Assembly: GCF_000969445.1 (NCBI RefSeq)
Contig: NZ_JZEY01000061.1
Coordinates: 607,501 to 671,500 of the forward strand
DNA length: 64,000 nt
Origin: Devosia chinhatensis
Lineage (GTDB): Bacteria > Pseudomonadota > Alphaproteobacteria > Rhizobiales > Devosiaceae
Direction: 5' to 3'
Notes under the pieces: generated by a model
The model's input: only the letters and a program-made list of their open reading frames with translations
Told to the model about the DNA's origin: nothing
Databases searched by the model: none
In this document: in pieces, positions 8,555-18,002 of the stretch
Layout of the letters: each line of letters opens with the position of its first letter
Numbering within the stretch: position 1 is the stretch's first letter
Translations under genes and position numbers: made by a program

Positions 8555-9187
8555 ATGACCCTGCGCCCGCCTCTCCGCATACCCGGCATCACCGAAATTC
8601 CCCCATCTGCCCCCGGCATGCGCATCGGGCTCTTCGGCGGGTCCTTCAATCCCATTCATGACGGGCATTTGCTCGTCATGGAGGAAACCCTGCGCCGCCT
8701 CGAGCTCGACGCGCTCTGGGTGCTCGTCACCCCGGGCAATCCGCTCAAGAACAATGCCGGCCTGCCTCCGCTCGACACCCGCGTCCAAGCCGCCCGCGCC
8801 CGCATTGCCCATCCACGTATCCGCGTCACCGGGTTCGAGGCGGCGAAGGGCTTCACCTATTCCTGGCAAACCATCGATTTTCTGACCAGCACCCTGCCCG
8901 GCCGGCGGTTCGTCTGGATCATGGGGGCCGATAGCCTGGCCAATTTCCACCGCTGGCAGCGCTGGCGCGACATCGCCGCCCGCGTCCCCATCGCGGTTTA
9001 TGTCCGTCCTGGCGCGGCCCGGCGCGCTCTCGCGTCCCGCGCCGCCACCATGCTCGACTATGCCCAGATCGATGAGGCTGATGCTGCCATTCTTCCGCTC
9101 TGCGCCCCCCCGGCCTGGATCTATCTGCAGGGCCGGCAATCGAGCCTTTCCTCTTCAGCCATCCGGGCGGCGAAGGACCCAAATTAA
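8555..9187 (+). CDS. nadD: nicotinate-nucleotide adenylyltransferase
   Basis: A 210-residue enzyme that joins ATP and nicotinate mononucleotide to form deamido-NAD. The nucleotidyltransferase motif GGSFNPIHDGH is at 28-38, and the C-terminal SSLSSSAIRAA corresponds to the ISSTxIR motif. The start is uncertain: ATG at 8555 has GGGAGAGG ahead of it, but ATG at 8618 (residue 22) begins nearer the first strand. It opens the conserved nadD-rsfS-rlmH trio. Confidence 0.95.
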   Translation: MTLRPPLRIPGITEIPPSAPGMRIGLFGGSFNPIHDGHLLVMEETLRRLELDALWVLVTPGNPLKNNAGLPPLDTRVQAARARIAHPRIRVTGFEAAKGFTYSWQTIDFLTSTLPGRRFVWIMGADSLANFHRWQRWRDIAARVPIAVYVRPGAARRALASRAATMLDYAQIDEADAAILPLCAPPAWIYLQGRQSSLSSSAIRAAKDPN

Positions 9188-9279
9188 GCGTGATCGCCGC
9201 CTGATCTTGCGAAATGGGTCCATAAAGCGCATATTCAGCGCCAAGTGTGATCATTGTCACCGGAACAGGAACAGACGGC

Positions 9280-9306
9280 TTGCCGTTTTCACGACGCCGC
9301 TATATT
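9280..9306 (+). promoter_or_regulatory. weak promoter candidate before rsfS
   Basis: TTGCCG (9280-9285) and TATATT (9301-9306) are spaced by 15 bp, shorter than ideal. They lie in the 189-bp gap between nadD and rsfS, which otherwise shows nothing definite. Confidence 0.3.
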
Positions 9307-9376
9307 CCGATCAACAACCAAGGATGCTTGACTTACGCATGACCCATGCCCGCGCATGGGCGGAAGGCCGTTTCTG

Positions 9377-9769
9377 ATGGCCGCGCTGCCCGAAAACACC
9401 ACGCCCGCTTCCCCCGCTGCCACCGGCGCTGCTCAGAAGCCGCTCATCGAGCTCATTCTCGACACCCTTGAAGATGCCAAGGCCGAGGAAACCGTGGCCG
9501 TCGACATCACCGGCAAGTCCTCGCTGGCCGACCACATGGTCGTGACCTCGGGTCGTTCGCATCGCCATGTCGCCGCCGTTGCCGATCAGGTCATCACCGC
9601 CCTGCGCGATCACGGCCATGGCAAGCCGCGGGTCGAAGGTCTTCCCCATGCCGATTGGGTCCTGGTCGATGCCGGCGACGTGATCCTGCATGTCTTCCGC
9701 CCCGAAGTGCGCGAATTCTACAATATCGAAAAGATGTGGCAGGCCGACTTCGCCGCCGATCAGCACTAG
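9377..9769 (+). CDS. rsfS: ribosome silencing factor
   Basis: A 130-residue RsfS/DUF143 protein that binds L14 on the 50S subunit and blocks joining to the 30S in stationary phase. The core runs from about residue 22: LIELILDTLEDAKAEE, then KSSLADHMVVTSGRS, then the DWVLVDAGDVILHVF strand and REFYNIEKMW. A short Ala/Pro-rich lead precedes it. ATG at 9377 is preferred over ATG at 9356 because the latter adds only unmatched residues. rlmH starts 3 bp after the stop. Confidence 0.95.
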   Translation: MAALPENTTPASPAATGAAQKPLIELILDTLEDAKAEETVAVDITGKSSLADHMVVTSGRSHRHVAAVADQVITALRDHGHGKPRVEGLPHADWVLVDAGDVILHVFRPEVREFYNIEKMWQADFAADQH

Positions 9770-9772
9770 AAG

Positions 9773-10255
9773 ATGCGTCTATCCATCGCGGCCGTCGGCC
9801 GAATGAAGAACGGGCCAGAGCGCGAGCTTGTGGCCCGTTATCTTGAGCGGGCCAGCTTTTCGGGCAAGCCTCTCGCGCTGACCGGGTTCGATGTCGTCGA
9901 GCTCTCTGAATCTCGCGCCAGCTCGGCCGCCGCGCGCAGGGCGGAGGAGGCCCGGGCCATTCGTGCCGCCCTGCCCGATGGCATGGTTGTCGCCCTCGAC
10001 GAGCGCGGCAAGGCCGTGACGTCGGAGAGCTTTGCCAACCAGCTCGGCCGCTGGCGCGACGATGGTCGTTCCGCAGTCGGCTTCGTCATCGGTGGCGCCG
10101 ACGGCATTGATCCCGATCTGGTGAAGGACGCCGATCTCGTCGTCAGTTTCTCGCCCATGGTCTGGCCGCACCAGCTCGTGCGCATCATGCTGGCCGAGCA
10201 ATTATACCGCGCCACCACGATTTTAGCCGGTCATCCCTACCATCGTGGCGATTAG
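9773..10255 (+). CDS. rlmH: 23S rRNA pseudouridine-1915 N3-methyltransferase
   Basis: A 160-residue SPOUT methyltransferase that uses SAM to methylate pseudouridine 1915 in helix 69 of 23S rRNA after subunit joining. The trefoil-knot SAM site is seen in VGFVIGGADGI and in FSPMVWPHQLVRIMLAEQLY; the C-terminal AGHPYHR closes the family signature. It is tightly coupled to rsfS, which acts on the same subunit interface. Confidence 0.96.
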   Translation: MRLSIAAVGRMKNGPERELVARYLERASFSGKPLALTGFDVVELSESRASSAAARRAEEARAIRAALPDGMVVALDERGKAVTSESFANQLGRWRDDGRSAVGFVIGGADGIDPDLVKDADLVVSFSPMVWPHQLVRIMLAEQLYRATTILAGHPYHRGD

Positions 10256-10303
10256 CCCCCGATGCCAGGCTCAACGTCAACAGTCTGTTACCCGCAGACC
10301 CAT

Positions 10304-10324
10304 CATGGTTAAGCAATGTTAACC
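10304..10324 (+). promoter_or_regulatory. CtrA-type or palindromic operator candidate
   Basis: ATGGTTAA, then GCAATG, then TTAACC: an inverted repeat GGTTAA/TTAACC (10307-10324) that also contains the reverse of TTAACCAT and a TTAA-N6-TTAAC pair. The CtrA consensus is TTAA-N7-TTAA, so the spacing is one base short. It is about 50 bp before an EnvC-like division gene, a sensible CtrA target. Confidence 0.35.
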
Positions 10325-10376
10325 GGCTCTTTGCCTGCGGCTTGCTAATGTGCGCCCACTGATTCGGGGAGAGCCC

Positions 10377-11738
10377 ATGCCCTTGCCAGCGGCAAGCATG
10401 ACCAGACTAGCGCTGACGAGCCTGCTGCTGCTGGGCCTCGCCAGCCCCATGACTCATGCCCAGACCGAGCCTGTAGAGGAAGCGCCGGCCGAGACCGAAT
10501 TGCGCCCCGGCCTGCCCCTCGATCCTTCGGCTTCCCCGGCCGAACCCGAGACGCAAACCAGCGCCGCAGAGCTCGAACAGCTTGAGGCAACCCTGACGCT
10601 CAGCCGGGAGCGCATCGAGGAGATGCGGGCCGAGATCGCTGCCATGGAAGGCGATGCCGCCCAGCAGAATGCCGCCCTTATCGCCGCCGGACAGCGGGTG
10701 AAGCTGGCCGAAATCGAGATCACCGATATCGAGGACAGGCTTTCCGACCTCATCGTACGGGAGCTCGAAGTGCGAGGCCGGCTCGATGGCGCCGACGCCG
10801 AAATCGCCAATGTTCTCGCGGCCTTGCAGCGCATTTCCCTCAACCCGCCGCCTGCTTTGGTGGTCGATCCGGACGACGCCCTGGGCTCGGCGCGTGGCGC
10901 CATGCTCATCGCCTCAATCGTCCCGCAACTGCGCGAGCGCGCCGATGCCGTGGCACTCGATCTCAAGGCTCTCACCGACATCAAGGCTGCCGCCCTCGCC
11001 GAGGAAGAGACCCTCAAGGCCAACCATCAGGTGCTCGAAGAAGAGCAATTGCGCATCGCGACCCTGATCGCCGCCCGCCGGCAGGGCATTGCGCAACTGA
11101 ACACCGACCTCACCACTGAAGAAGCCGAGGCCCTGGCCCTGGCCGAGCGTGCGGCCACCTTGCGCGAACTGGTGACCGCCCTGTCGGAACGGGCCGCAGC
11201 CGGCGCCGAAACCGCTCCGGCCGCAGATCCGGACGTGCCCCAATTGTCGCCCGAAGCCATCCAGATGGCCTTTGCCGACACGGCCCGCAACCAGCCGGCA
11301 ATCCCTTTCTCCCTGGCCCGCGGCTATCTCACCCAACCGGCCAATGGCAATATCGCCATGGCCTATGGTGCCAATGACGGGCGGGGCGGTATCTCGCAGG
11401 GACAGTCCATCCTCACCCGCGCCGAGGCACAGGTGCTGGCGCCGGCCGATGGCTGGGTGCTCTACAGGGGCCCTTACCTCAATTATGGCCAGATCGTCAT
11501 TCTCAATACCGGGGACGGCTATACCGCACTGCTGGCAGGGCTAGAGACCATAACCGCCGATATCGGTCAATTCGTGCAGATGGGCACACCGATCGGCACA
11601 ATGGGATCACGCACAAGTGGACGGACCGTGACCACGAGCGCTGGAAACACCCAGCCAACCCTTTATATTGAGCTTCGACAAAACAACGAGCCTATCGATC
11701 CTTCCGGATGGTGGGCAGACAACGAACAGACGGGATAA
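10377..11738 (+). CDS. EnvC-like murein hydrolase activator with degenerate LytM domain
   Basis: A 453-residue exported protein: signal peptide at 1-29 (cleavage near THA-Q), long coiled coil at about 60-260, and a C-terminal LytM/M23-like domain at about 325-445. The metal ligands of active M23 enzymes are missing: the HxxxD position reads GISQGQSI, and the HxH position reads TALLAGL. Such inactive domains bind and open periplasmic amidases at the septum, as in EnvC. ATG at 10377 has a GGGGAGAG site in front; a GTG 27 bp upstream is less likely. ctpA follows after 7 bp. Confidence 0.88.
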   Translation: MPLPAASMTRLALTSLLLLGLASPMTHAQTEPVEEAPAETELRPGLPLDPSASPAEPETQTSAAELEQLEATLTLSRERIEEMRAEIAAMEGDAAQQNAALIAAGQRVKLAEIEITDIEDRLSDLIVRELEVRGRLDGADAEIANVLAALQRISLNPPPALVVDPDDALGSARGAMLIASIVPQLRERADAVALDLKALTDIKAAALAEEETLKANHQVLEEEQLRIATLIAARRQGIAQLNTDLTTEEAEALALAERAATLRELVTALSERAAAGAETAPAADPDVPQLSPEAIQMAFADTARNQPAIPFSLARGYLTQPANGNIAMAYGANDGRGGISQGQSILTRAEAQVLAPADGWVLYRGPYLNYGQIVILNTGDGYTALLAGLETITADIGQFVQMGTPIGTMGSRTSGRTVTTSAGNTQPTLYIELRQNNEPIDPSGWWADNEQTG

Positions 11739-11745
11739 TCACTCC

Positions 11746-13176
11746 ATGCGTTTCCCAATTCTTGGTGCCGCCGCTTTGGGTGCGGCCCTCTTGGTGCCGG
11801 CTTCGGTGCTTATCGCCCAGGACCAGGCCCCGGCACCTGTCCCCGTCGAGGAAACACCCCTGGACCAGGCGCCTACCGACGAAACGCCTGTGGCTCCCAG
11901 CCCCTCGGGCGAGGAGCCCGAGCCCACCGAGGCGGAGAAGGCCGCAGCATCGCGCGACCCGCTGGAAATCTATGCCGATCTCAATCTGTTCGGCGAAATC
12001 TTCGACCGCATCCGCTCCGAATATGTCGATCCGCCCGATGAAAAGGAGCTCATCCGCGCCGCCATCCAGGGCATGCTGACCTCGCTCGACCCCCATTCCG
12101 GCTATCTGCCGCCCACCGATTACACCGAGACGCGGGAGGACATTTCCGGCCAGTTCGGCGGCCTGGGCGTGGAAATCATGATGGAAGACCAGCTGATCAA
12201 GGTGGTCTCCCCGATCGACGATACCCCTGCGGCTCGGGCAGGTATTCTTGCCAATGACCTGATCGTGCAGATCGACGGCCAGCAGGTTCAGGGCATGACC
12301 CAGGACGAGGCCGTGGACAAGATGCGCGGGCCCGTGGGCACGCAGGTGACCATTACCGTCATCCGCGAGGGCGTGGCCGATCCGCTCGAGTTCGAGCTGA
12401 CGCGCGGGGTTATCTCCATGCGCGCCGTGCGCTGGTCCATGGAGGGCGATGTCGCGCTGCTGCGCCTCTCACGCTTCTCCGAGCAGGCCTTTGTGGGCAT
12501 CGAGCGCGCCATCGAGGACATCTATGCCGAGCGGGACGACGTCCCGCCCAAGGGCATCATTCTCGATCTGCGCAACAATCCTGGTGGCTTGGTCGACCAG
12601 TCGGTCTATGTCGCCGATGCCTTCCTCAATCGCGGCGCGGTGGTTCTCACCCGTGGCCGGACGCAGGGCGAAAGCGCCCGCTACGACGCCATGCCCGACG
12701 AGCTCGACGAAAAGCTATCCGAGATCCCCATGGTCGTTCTGATCAATGGCGGGTCTGCCTCGGCCTCCGAAATCGTCGCCGGGGCGCTTCAGGACCACAA
12801 GCGGGCCACCGTGGTCGGCACCCGCTCCTTCGGCAAGGGCTCGGTGCAATCCATCATCTCTCTCGGCCCGGATGGCGCTATGCGCTTGACGACCGCGCGT
12901 TACTACACGCCGAACAATCGGTCGATCCAGGCGCTTGGCATCACTCCGGACATCGAAGTCCGCCAGGTCGTGCCCGAGGAGTTCCAGGGTCGTGACGAGA
13001 TCATCGGCGAAGCCGGTCTCGAAGGACACATCACTATCGAGGGTCAGGAAGAATCCACCGTCGGCTCCTCGGTCTATGTGCCGCAGGAGAAGGAAGAAGA
13101 TGCGCAACTGCAATACGCCATCCGTCTCATCAACGGCGAGGAGACAGACCCTGCCTATCCGCCCCAGGCGGAATAG
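11746..13176 (+). CDS. ctpA: C-terminal processing peptidase, S41 family
   Basis: A 476-residue periplasmic serine protease that trims C-termini of exported proteins. A signal peptide ends near residue 25 (VLIAQ), an acidic/proline linker follows to about 70, then a PDZ domain near 135-215 and the S41 core. The Ser/Lys dyad is likely Ser339 in GGSASASE and Lys364 in SFGKGSVQ, 25 residues apart as in Tsp. The long frame upstream overlaps envC and is rejected in favour of the ATG before MRFPILG. Coupling to the EnvC-like gene suggests a wall-remodelling unit. Confidence 0.94.
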   Translation: MRFPILGAAALGAALLVPASVLIAQDQAPAPVPVEETPLDQAPTDETPVAPSPSGEEPEPTEAEKAAASRDPLEIYADLNLFGEIFDRIRSEYVDPPDEKELIRAAIQGMLTSLDPHSGYLPPTDYTETREDISGQFGGLGVEIMMEDQLIKVVSPIDDTPAARAGILANDLIVQIDGQQVQGMTQDEAVDKMRGPVGTQVTITVIREGVADPLEFELTRGVISMRAVRWSMEGDVALLRLSRFSEQAFVGIERAIEDIYAERDDVPPKGIILDLRNNPGGLVDQSVYVADAFLNRGAVVLTRGRTQGESARYDAMPDELDEKLSEIPMVVLINGGSASASEIVAGALQDHKRATVVGTRSFGKGSVQSIISLGPDGAMRLTTARYYTPNNRSIQALGITPDIEVRQVVPEEFQGRDEIIGEAGLEGHITIEGQEESTVGSSVYVPQEKEEDAQLQYAIRLINGEETDPAYPPQAE

Positions 13177-13195
13177 GCCGGCGCAAGCATGATAC

Positions 13196-13234
13196 GCTGG
13201 ACCGCAGGCCGTTTGATTCGGCCCGCGGTCCAGC
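13196..13234 (+). other. large intercistronic hairpin
   Basis: A perfect 10-bp stem GCTGGACCGC/GCGGTCCAGC, continued after one mismatch by GGCC/GGCC, with a 9-nt loop, stands between ctpA and the next gene. There is no T-tract on either side, so it looks more like an mRNA-stabilising or processing element than a terminator. Confidence 0.6.
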
Positions 13235-13267
13235 CACACAGGCCCCTGGGGCACGAGCGGAACTTTC

Positions 13268-14395
13268 ATGGCCAATGACCTTTCCACCCCGCTGAACGGA
13301 CGTCGACGCAAGGCGGGGGAGCGCAAGGGCCAGTTCCATTTTCCACTCGGTCGACTGCTGTTCCTTGTCATTGCCCTGATCGTTGGCGGGGTCGTCCTGC
13401 GCATCGTGCTCGTGGATGATCCCGAAGGTGGCAGGCCCGCCCTCGAAACCGCAATTTCGACCACCAGGGACAGCAATGCGGTGGCTCACGATGTTGCATC
13501 CGGCCCCGCCACCATCACCGCCGACCCCCATCAAAGCCCTGTAGATGGCGTTCATGCCGTGGACGCAGCGGCTTCATCAGACACGCCCGCCAGCGCCTCT
13601 CCATTGCGCGACGGCGTCCTTGCCGATCTCAGCGAAGAGACGGCCAACGGCACCATCCCACGCATGTCGAGCACGGGACTGACCCCGTTCGTCGCCTATC
13701 GCCGTCCAGCCTCGACAGTTTCGGAATCGACACCGCGCGTTGCCTTGGTCTTCACCGGCCTCGGCATCAACGAGCAGGGATCGCTCGACGCCATCGGCAC
13801 GCTGCCCGACGACGTGACGCTGGCATTTGCCCCCTATGGTCGCTCCCTCGAGACCACCGTGGCCGCCGCCCGCTTGGCCGGCCACGAGGTTATGCTGGAA
13901 TTGCCGATGGAGCCGTTTGACTATCCGCAGAACGATCCCGGCCCGCACACGATCCTCACCGGCGAATCCCCGCGTGCCAATCTCGACAAACTTTTCTGGC
14001 TGATGGCCCGTTTCGGCGGCTATTTCGGCGTGATCAACAATATGGGCGCCCGGTTCACCGCATCGGGCACGGACATGGCGCCTGTGATGGAAGAAATCGG
14101 TGCGCGCGGATTGGGCTATATGGACGACGGCGGGTCCAATCGATCCGTGGCCGCCCAGTTTGCCGGCACCAACAATGTCCCCTTCGCCCGGGCCAACCTG
14201 ATGGTCGACGTCAATCCAGCGCGCGCATCCATTCTCGCAGCGCTTGCCAGCCTTGAAGCGCAGGCCATGGAATCGGGAAGTGCTATTGGTATTGTGAGTG
14301 CCTTGCCGATATCGGTTCAAACCGTGTCCGACTGGGCCCGCGAACTCGATGCCAAGGGAATAGCGTTGGTGCCCGCCAGCGCCCTGATGAAATAG
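13268..14395 (+). CDS. divergent polysaccharide deacetylase family protein (YibQ type)
   Basis: A 375-residue protein with a cytoplasmic basic start, one membrane segment at about 26-47, and a low-complexity linker to about 150. A YibQ/DUF610 deacetylase-like domain follows: ALVFTGLGINEQGS near 158-171, LAFAPYGRSLE, GHEVMLELPMEPFDYP and a GYMDDGGSN segment. Catalytic metal ligands of true NodB deacetylases are only partly kept, so a role in murein or lipid modification is inference. The order envC-ctpA-yibQ-rppH is common in this order of bacteria. Confidence 0.85.
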   Translation: MANDLSTPLNGRRRKAGERKGQFHFPLGRLLFLVIALIVGGVVLRIVLVDDPEGGRPALETAISTTRDSNAVAHDVASGPATITADPHQSPVDGVHAVDAAASSDTPASASPLRDGVLADLSEETANGTIPRMSSTGLTPFVAYRRPASTVSESTPRVALVFTGLGINEQGSLDAIGTLPDDVTLAFAPYGRSLETTVAAARLAGHEVMLELPMEPFDYPQNDPGPHTILTGESPRANLDKLFWLMARFGGYFGVINNMGARFTASGTDMAPVMEEIGARGLGYMDDGGSNRSVAAQFAGTNNVPFARANLMVDVNPARASILAALASLEAQAMESGSAIGIVSALPISVQTVSDWARELDAKGIALVPASALMK

Positions 14396-14408
14396 AGATA
14401 CCAGCCTG

Positions 14409-14945
14409 ATGACCAGCCGGCCCGACCGTGAAGCCTTGCCCTATCGCGACTGCGTGGGGGTGGCCGTCTTTAATGCCGAAGGCAACGTCTTTCTGGGGCG
14501 TCGCAAGCAGGACGTGCAGTGGGAAAACGAAAGCGCGTTGCAGGCGCCTTGGCAGATGCCGCAAGGCGGCATCGACAAGGGAGAAGATCCGCTGCGTGCG
14601 GCTCTCCGGGAATTGCACGAGGAAACCAATATCAGCTCGGTGAGCTTGCTCGCAGAGGCACCCGAATGGATCCACTACGATCTCCCCGACGATGCTCTTG
14701 GGATCGCGCTCAAAGGCAAGTACCGCGGGCAGCGGCAGCGCTGGTTCGCCTTTGCGTTCACTGGCCGCGACAGCGAGATCAACGTGCTCTCCCCGGGCGG
14801 CGGAAAGTTTCCGCCCGAGTTCGACACCTGGCGCTGGGAGCGCCTGTCCCGTGCGCCATCCCTGATCGTGCCGTTCAAGCGCGAGGCCTATGAAAAGGTC
14901 GTAGCCGCCTTCGCCGACATTCCGAGGCGCTTTACTCATGTCTGA
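14409..14945 (+). CDS. rppH: RNA pyrophosphohydrolase
   Basis: A 178-residue Nudix enzyme that converts the 5' triphosphate of mRNA to monophosphate, exposing it to RNase E. The Nudix box GGIDKGEDPLRAALRELHEE (last residues TNI outside) begins near residue 57. The start LPYRDCVGVAVFN and the QRQRWFAFAF strand are typical of RppH/YgdP. Its last codons overlap the next gene by 8 nt. Confidence 0.95.
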   Translation: MTSRPDREALPYRDCVGVAVFNAEGNVFLGRRKQDVQWENESALQAPWQMPQGGIDKGEDPLRAALRELHEETNISSVSLLAEAPEWIHYDLPDDALGIALKGKYRGQRQRWFAFAFTGRDSEINVLSPGGGKFPPEFDTWRWERLSRAPSLIVPFKREAYEKVVAAFADIPRRFTHV

Positions 14946-15639
14946 AACACGCCTGAGGACAATCGGCCTTCTGGGCGGCATGAGCTGGGAATCAACCGCG
15001 CATTATTACCGCGCCATCAATCAGGGCGTGGCAGCGCGCCTGGGTGGCCTGCATTCGGCCGAGCTCATCATTCACTCGGTGGATTTTGCGCCGATCGCCG
15101 AAATGCAGAAAGCGGGTCGGTGGGATGAGGCAGGCGCCCTTTTGGGGCAAGCGGCCAAGGGCCTCGAACAGGCTGGTGCGGACATATTGGGGTTGGCCAC
15201 GAACACGATGCATATGGTCGCCGAACAGCTGACGGCCCAGATATCAATCCCGTTCATTCACATCGCCGATCCGACCGCCGCCGCCTTGTTGGGCGACGGC
15301 TACGAGTGTGTGGGCCTGCTGGGCACCAGTTTCACGATGGAAATGGGGTTCTACCGCGACCGTCTGGCCGCAAGCGGCCTCACCGTATTGGTTCCCGACG
15401 TCGACCGGACCAATCTGAACGGCATCATCTACGAGCAATTGTGCAAGGGGATCGTCTGTGACGATTCCCGCCGCATCTACATCGCCGCAATCGAGCGCCT
15501 GGCGGCGCGGGGTGCCCAGGCAGTCATCCTGGGTTGCACCGAGATCGGCATGCTGATCGACGACAGCGTCAGTCCCCTGCCCTGCTACGACACCACCGAA
15601 TTACATTCATCCGCTCTTGTCGACGCAGCCCTGCGTTAG
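14938..15639 (+). CDS. aspartate/glutamate racemase family protein (YgeA-like)
   Basis: A 233-residue Asp/Glu racemase. [14 protein letters not shown] at 12-25 is the family start. The second catalytic residue is the cysteine in ILGCTEIG, but the usual first cysteine is Thr in ATNTMH. The same Thr/Cys arrangement is known for E. coli YgeA, an L-aspartate/glutamate-specific racemase, so one-directional specificity is plausible. The start lies inside rppH. The gene ends in a stop codon that overlaps the stop of the chemoreceptor on the other strand. Confidence 0.88.
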   Translation: MSETRLRTIGLLGGMSWESTAHYYRAINQGVAARLGGLHSAELIIHSVDFAPIAEMQKAGRWDEAGALLGQAAKGLEQAGADILGLATNTMHMVAEQLTAQISIPFIHIADPTAAALLGDGYECVGLLGTSFTMEMGFYRDRLAASGLTVLVPDVDRTNLNGIIYEQLCKGIVCDDSRRIYIAAIERLAARGAQAVILGCTEIGMLIDDSVSPLPCYDTTELHSSALVDAALR

Positions 15640-17795
15640 GCCGCCTCGCGTCGCCCTTGACCGTCCAGGCTTTTGCGCTCGACCTGAAAAATGTCGACCA
15701 GCCGATCGAGCGCCTGGGTCTGCCCTTCAGTCTGTTCTATGACCGCGTTGGTTTCTTCGACCAGCGATGCATTGTGCTGGGTCATCTGATCGAGCTGACG
15801 GACCGCCGCAGTGATTTCCTCGATGGAAGCGGCCTGTTCGCGGCTGGCCCGGGCGATAGTACGCACCAGCGCCGAGTTCTCGTCGACCTCGGCCTGCATG
15901 GCCCTGAGCTTTTCGCCTGCTGCCTCGACAAGCTGGGCGCCGTTATGAACTTCGAGACCACTGTCATGTACCAGGGCTTTGACATCGGCTGAAGCGCTGG
16001 CTGCGCTCTGAGCCAGCCGCCGCACCTCAACCGCCACAACGGCAAAACCCTTGCCCGCATCGCCAGCGCGCGCGGCCTCGACGGAAGCATTGAGTGCCAG
16101 GAGATTGGTCTGGAAGGCGATATCGTCAATGAGACCGATAATGTTGGAGATCTTGGCAGAAGACTGGGTAATGCGCTCCATGGCGCCCGTGGCTTGAACC
16201 ATTACAGCGCTACTGTCCGCAGCGACCACCGAGACGCTTTCCGCCTTGCGTGCAGCCTGTTCGGCCATGCCGGCATTTCCCGACACCGTGCCCGCCAATT
16301 GATCCATGGCGGCCGAAGTTTCTTCGATCGTGGCTGCCTGGCGCGTCGTGCGGTCTGAAAGATCATTGGCGCCAGAAAGCAATTCACCGCTGGCGGTACG
16401 CAAGGAGCGTGTGGTCGAGCGCAATTGGCCCACGACATCGGCAAAGCGGTCTACGGTGCTGTTGAGGGCCAGACGAAGGTCCTCGAACTCGGGCGGAAAA
16501 TTTTCGTCGATGCGCCCTGTCAGATCCCCAGCGGCCAATTGCTTGAGCCCGGCGCCGATAGCAGCGACCGATTGTTTGCGCGCGGTGACGTCCAAGGCGA
16601 ACTGAACCACCTTATAGGGTGTACCCGAGGTATCGAATATGGGCGTGAACGTGCTCTGGATCCACACTTCCTGGCCATTTCGGGTGCGACGGCGATATTC
16701 CCCGCTCTTGAACGCTCCGGCCGCAAGATCCGTCCAGAACTGGCGATAGCTCTGGCTCCCGGGATCGGCGTCGAAGAGGAAGTCTGCGTTCGGCCGGCCC
16801 AGCACGTCTTCAAGACGATAGCCAAGCAGGCTGAGGAAGTTGTCATTGGCCGTGATCAGGGTACCATCGAGATGGAACTCGGCAACGATCTGCGCGCGGG
16901 AAATCGCCTGCAACTGGCCGGTATGGTCCGCAGCCTCCGCCATATGCTGGCGAGCCTGGACGTCGAGGGCAAGCTTTTCGGCGGAATTGGCCCGGAACAC
17001 TTCAACAGCGCGGGCCATAGCGCCGATTTCATTGCGGCGACCAGTATAGGGCACGTCCAGATCGAGCGCTCCCGCAGCGATCTCGTCCATCGTCCGAGCC
17101 AAGCTGGGGATCGGGCGCGCAAGCAGGCGCGAGATCATCAGCGCAGCCAGCGCCATCAAAACCAGAACAAGCGCACTGACAGCGGCCAAGACCGCCATGG
17201 ACTGATAAAGTACAGCCTCGATCGGCGCTCGGTCGACGGCGACCATCAGCGCGCCGATCACATTGCCATCGGCTGTGGCAATCGGCTGATAGCGCAACAG
17301 ATAGCGCGTATCGGCAAAAGTGGCCTCACCGATATAGGGCTGATTGGCGACCAAGTGCTCGAACGCTGCATCACCGGAAACCAGAGGCTGGTCCATGAGA
17401 CGCTCGTCGGAAATATTGATCAGGCTGGTACTGCCCACGGTGAAATCAGCGCTGGTTTCAGGGTCGTAGAGGTAGACGCTGACCTCAGTGCCCGAGACAT
17501 TGGCGACCGTGTCGATGACATCGTGGTTGCGAAAGCGTGGCATGGAACGCGCCTGCAATGTTGCGACGCCGCCAGTATCGTCAAACCCGACTTCGAGACT
17601 GGGAAGGTTGACCTGCAGGATCTGCGCCGCAATGCGCGTACCACTCGTTATGGCCAGTTGGCTGTCTCGTTCGACGGAGCCGCTCAGGCTGACGAACAGC
17701 CCCACGAGAACCGCGACGATCGATATCGCGATGGCACCGATCGTTAGAGCCGAAATGGCAAATGTCAGGCGCAGATTGCCCAGAAATGCGGACAT
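15636..17795 (-). CDS. methyl-accepting chemotaxis protein with Cache-like sensor and PAS domain
   Basis: A 719-residue chemoreceptor. Transmembrane helices at about 13-38 and 199-223 flank a periplasmic single-Cache-like domain (40-195). Then come HAMP (223-275), a PAS domain (300-405, [17 protein letters not shown]), a second HAMP-like stretch, and the signalling coiled coil with the hairpin tip near 555-590 ([20 protein letters not shown]), which contacts CheA/CheW. ATG at 17795 has AGGGGG 8 nt ahead; a 35-residue longer start is unlikely. The ligand is unknown. No other chemotaxis genes are in the window. Confidence 0.93.
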   Translation of the reverse strand: MSAFLGNLRLTFAISALTIGAIAISIVAVLVGLFVSLSGSVERDSQLAITSGTRIAAQILQVNLPSLEVGFDDTGGVATLQARSMPRFRNHDVIDTVANVSGTEVSVYLYDPETSADFTVGSTSLINISDERLMDQPLVSGDAAFEHLVANQPYIGEATFADTRYLLRYQPIATADGNVIGALMVAVDRAPIEAVLYQSMAVLAAVSALVLVLMALAALMISRLLARPIPSLARTMDEIAAGALDLDVPYTGRRNEIGAMARAVEVFRANSAEKLALDVQARQHMAEAADHTGQLQAISRAQIVAEFHLDGTLITANDNFLSLLGYRLEDVLGRPNADFLFDADPGSQSYRQFWTDLAAGAFKSGEYRRRTRNGQEVWIQSTFTPIFDTSGTPYKVVQFALDVTARKQSVAAIGAGLKQLAAGDLTGRIDENFPPEFEDLRLALNSTVDRFADVVGQLRSTTRSLRTASGELLSGANDLSDRTTRQAATIEETSAAMDQLAGTVSGNAGMAEQAARKAESVSVVAADSSAVMVQATGAMERITQSSAKISNIIGLIDDIAFQTNLLALNASVEAARAGDAGKGFAVVAVEVRRLAQSAASASADVKALVHDSGLEVHNGAQLVEAAGEKLRAMQAEVDENSALVRTIARASREQAASIEEITAAVRQLDQMTQHNASLVEETNAVIEQTEGQTQALDRLVDIFQVERKSLDGQGRREAA

Positions 17796-17951
17796 GTTGA
17801 AGCCCCCTGTTTCCGGTCGCCCCGACCGGATCACACCTCTTCCCCAGTCACAGACTGAACGCCAAGTCTTAATCAGACGTTGAGATAGAGCGAAAATCAA
17901 GCAATATCAATATCTTGCATAAAAGATGGGCTATTTGCCCGTTTTCCATGC

Positions 17952-17978
17952 AAAAAGGCCGCCCGATAGGGCGGCCTT
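17952..17978 (-). terminator. rho-independent terminator of the atp operon
   Basis: A perfect 10-bp stem AAGGCCGCCC/GGGCGGCCTT with loop GATA. Read on the minus strand it ends in TTTTTG, 25 bp after the atpC stop. Confidence 0.9.
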
Positions 17979-18002
17979 GATATCTCGGGCGTGTGCAGAT
18001 TT

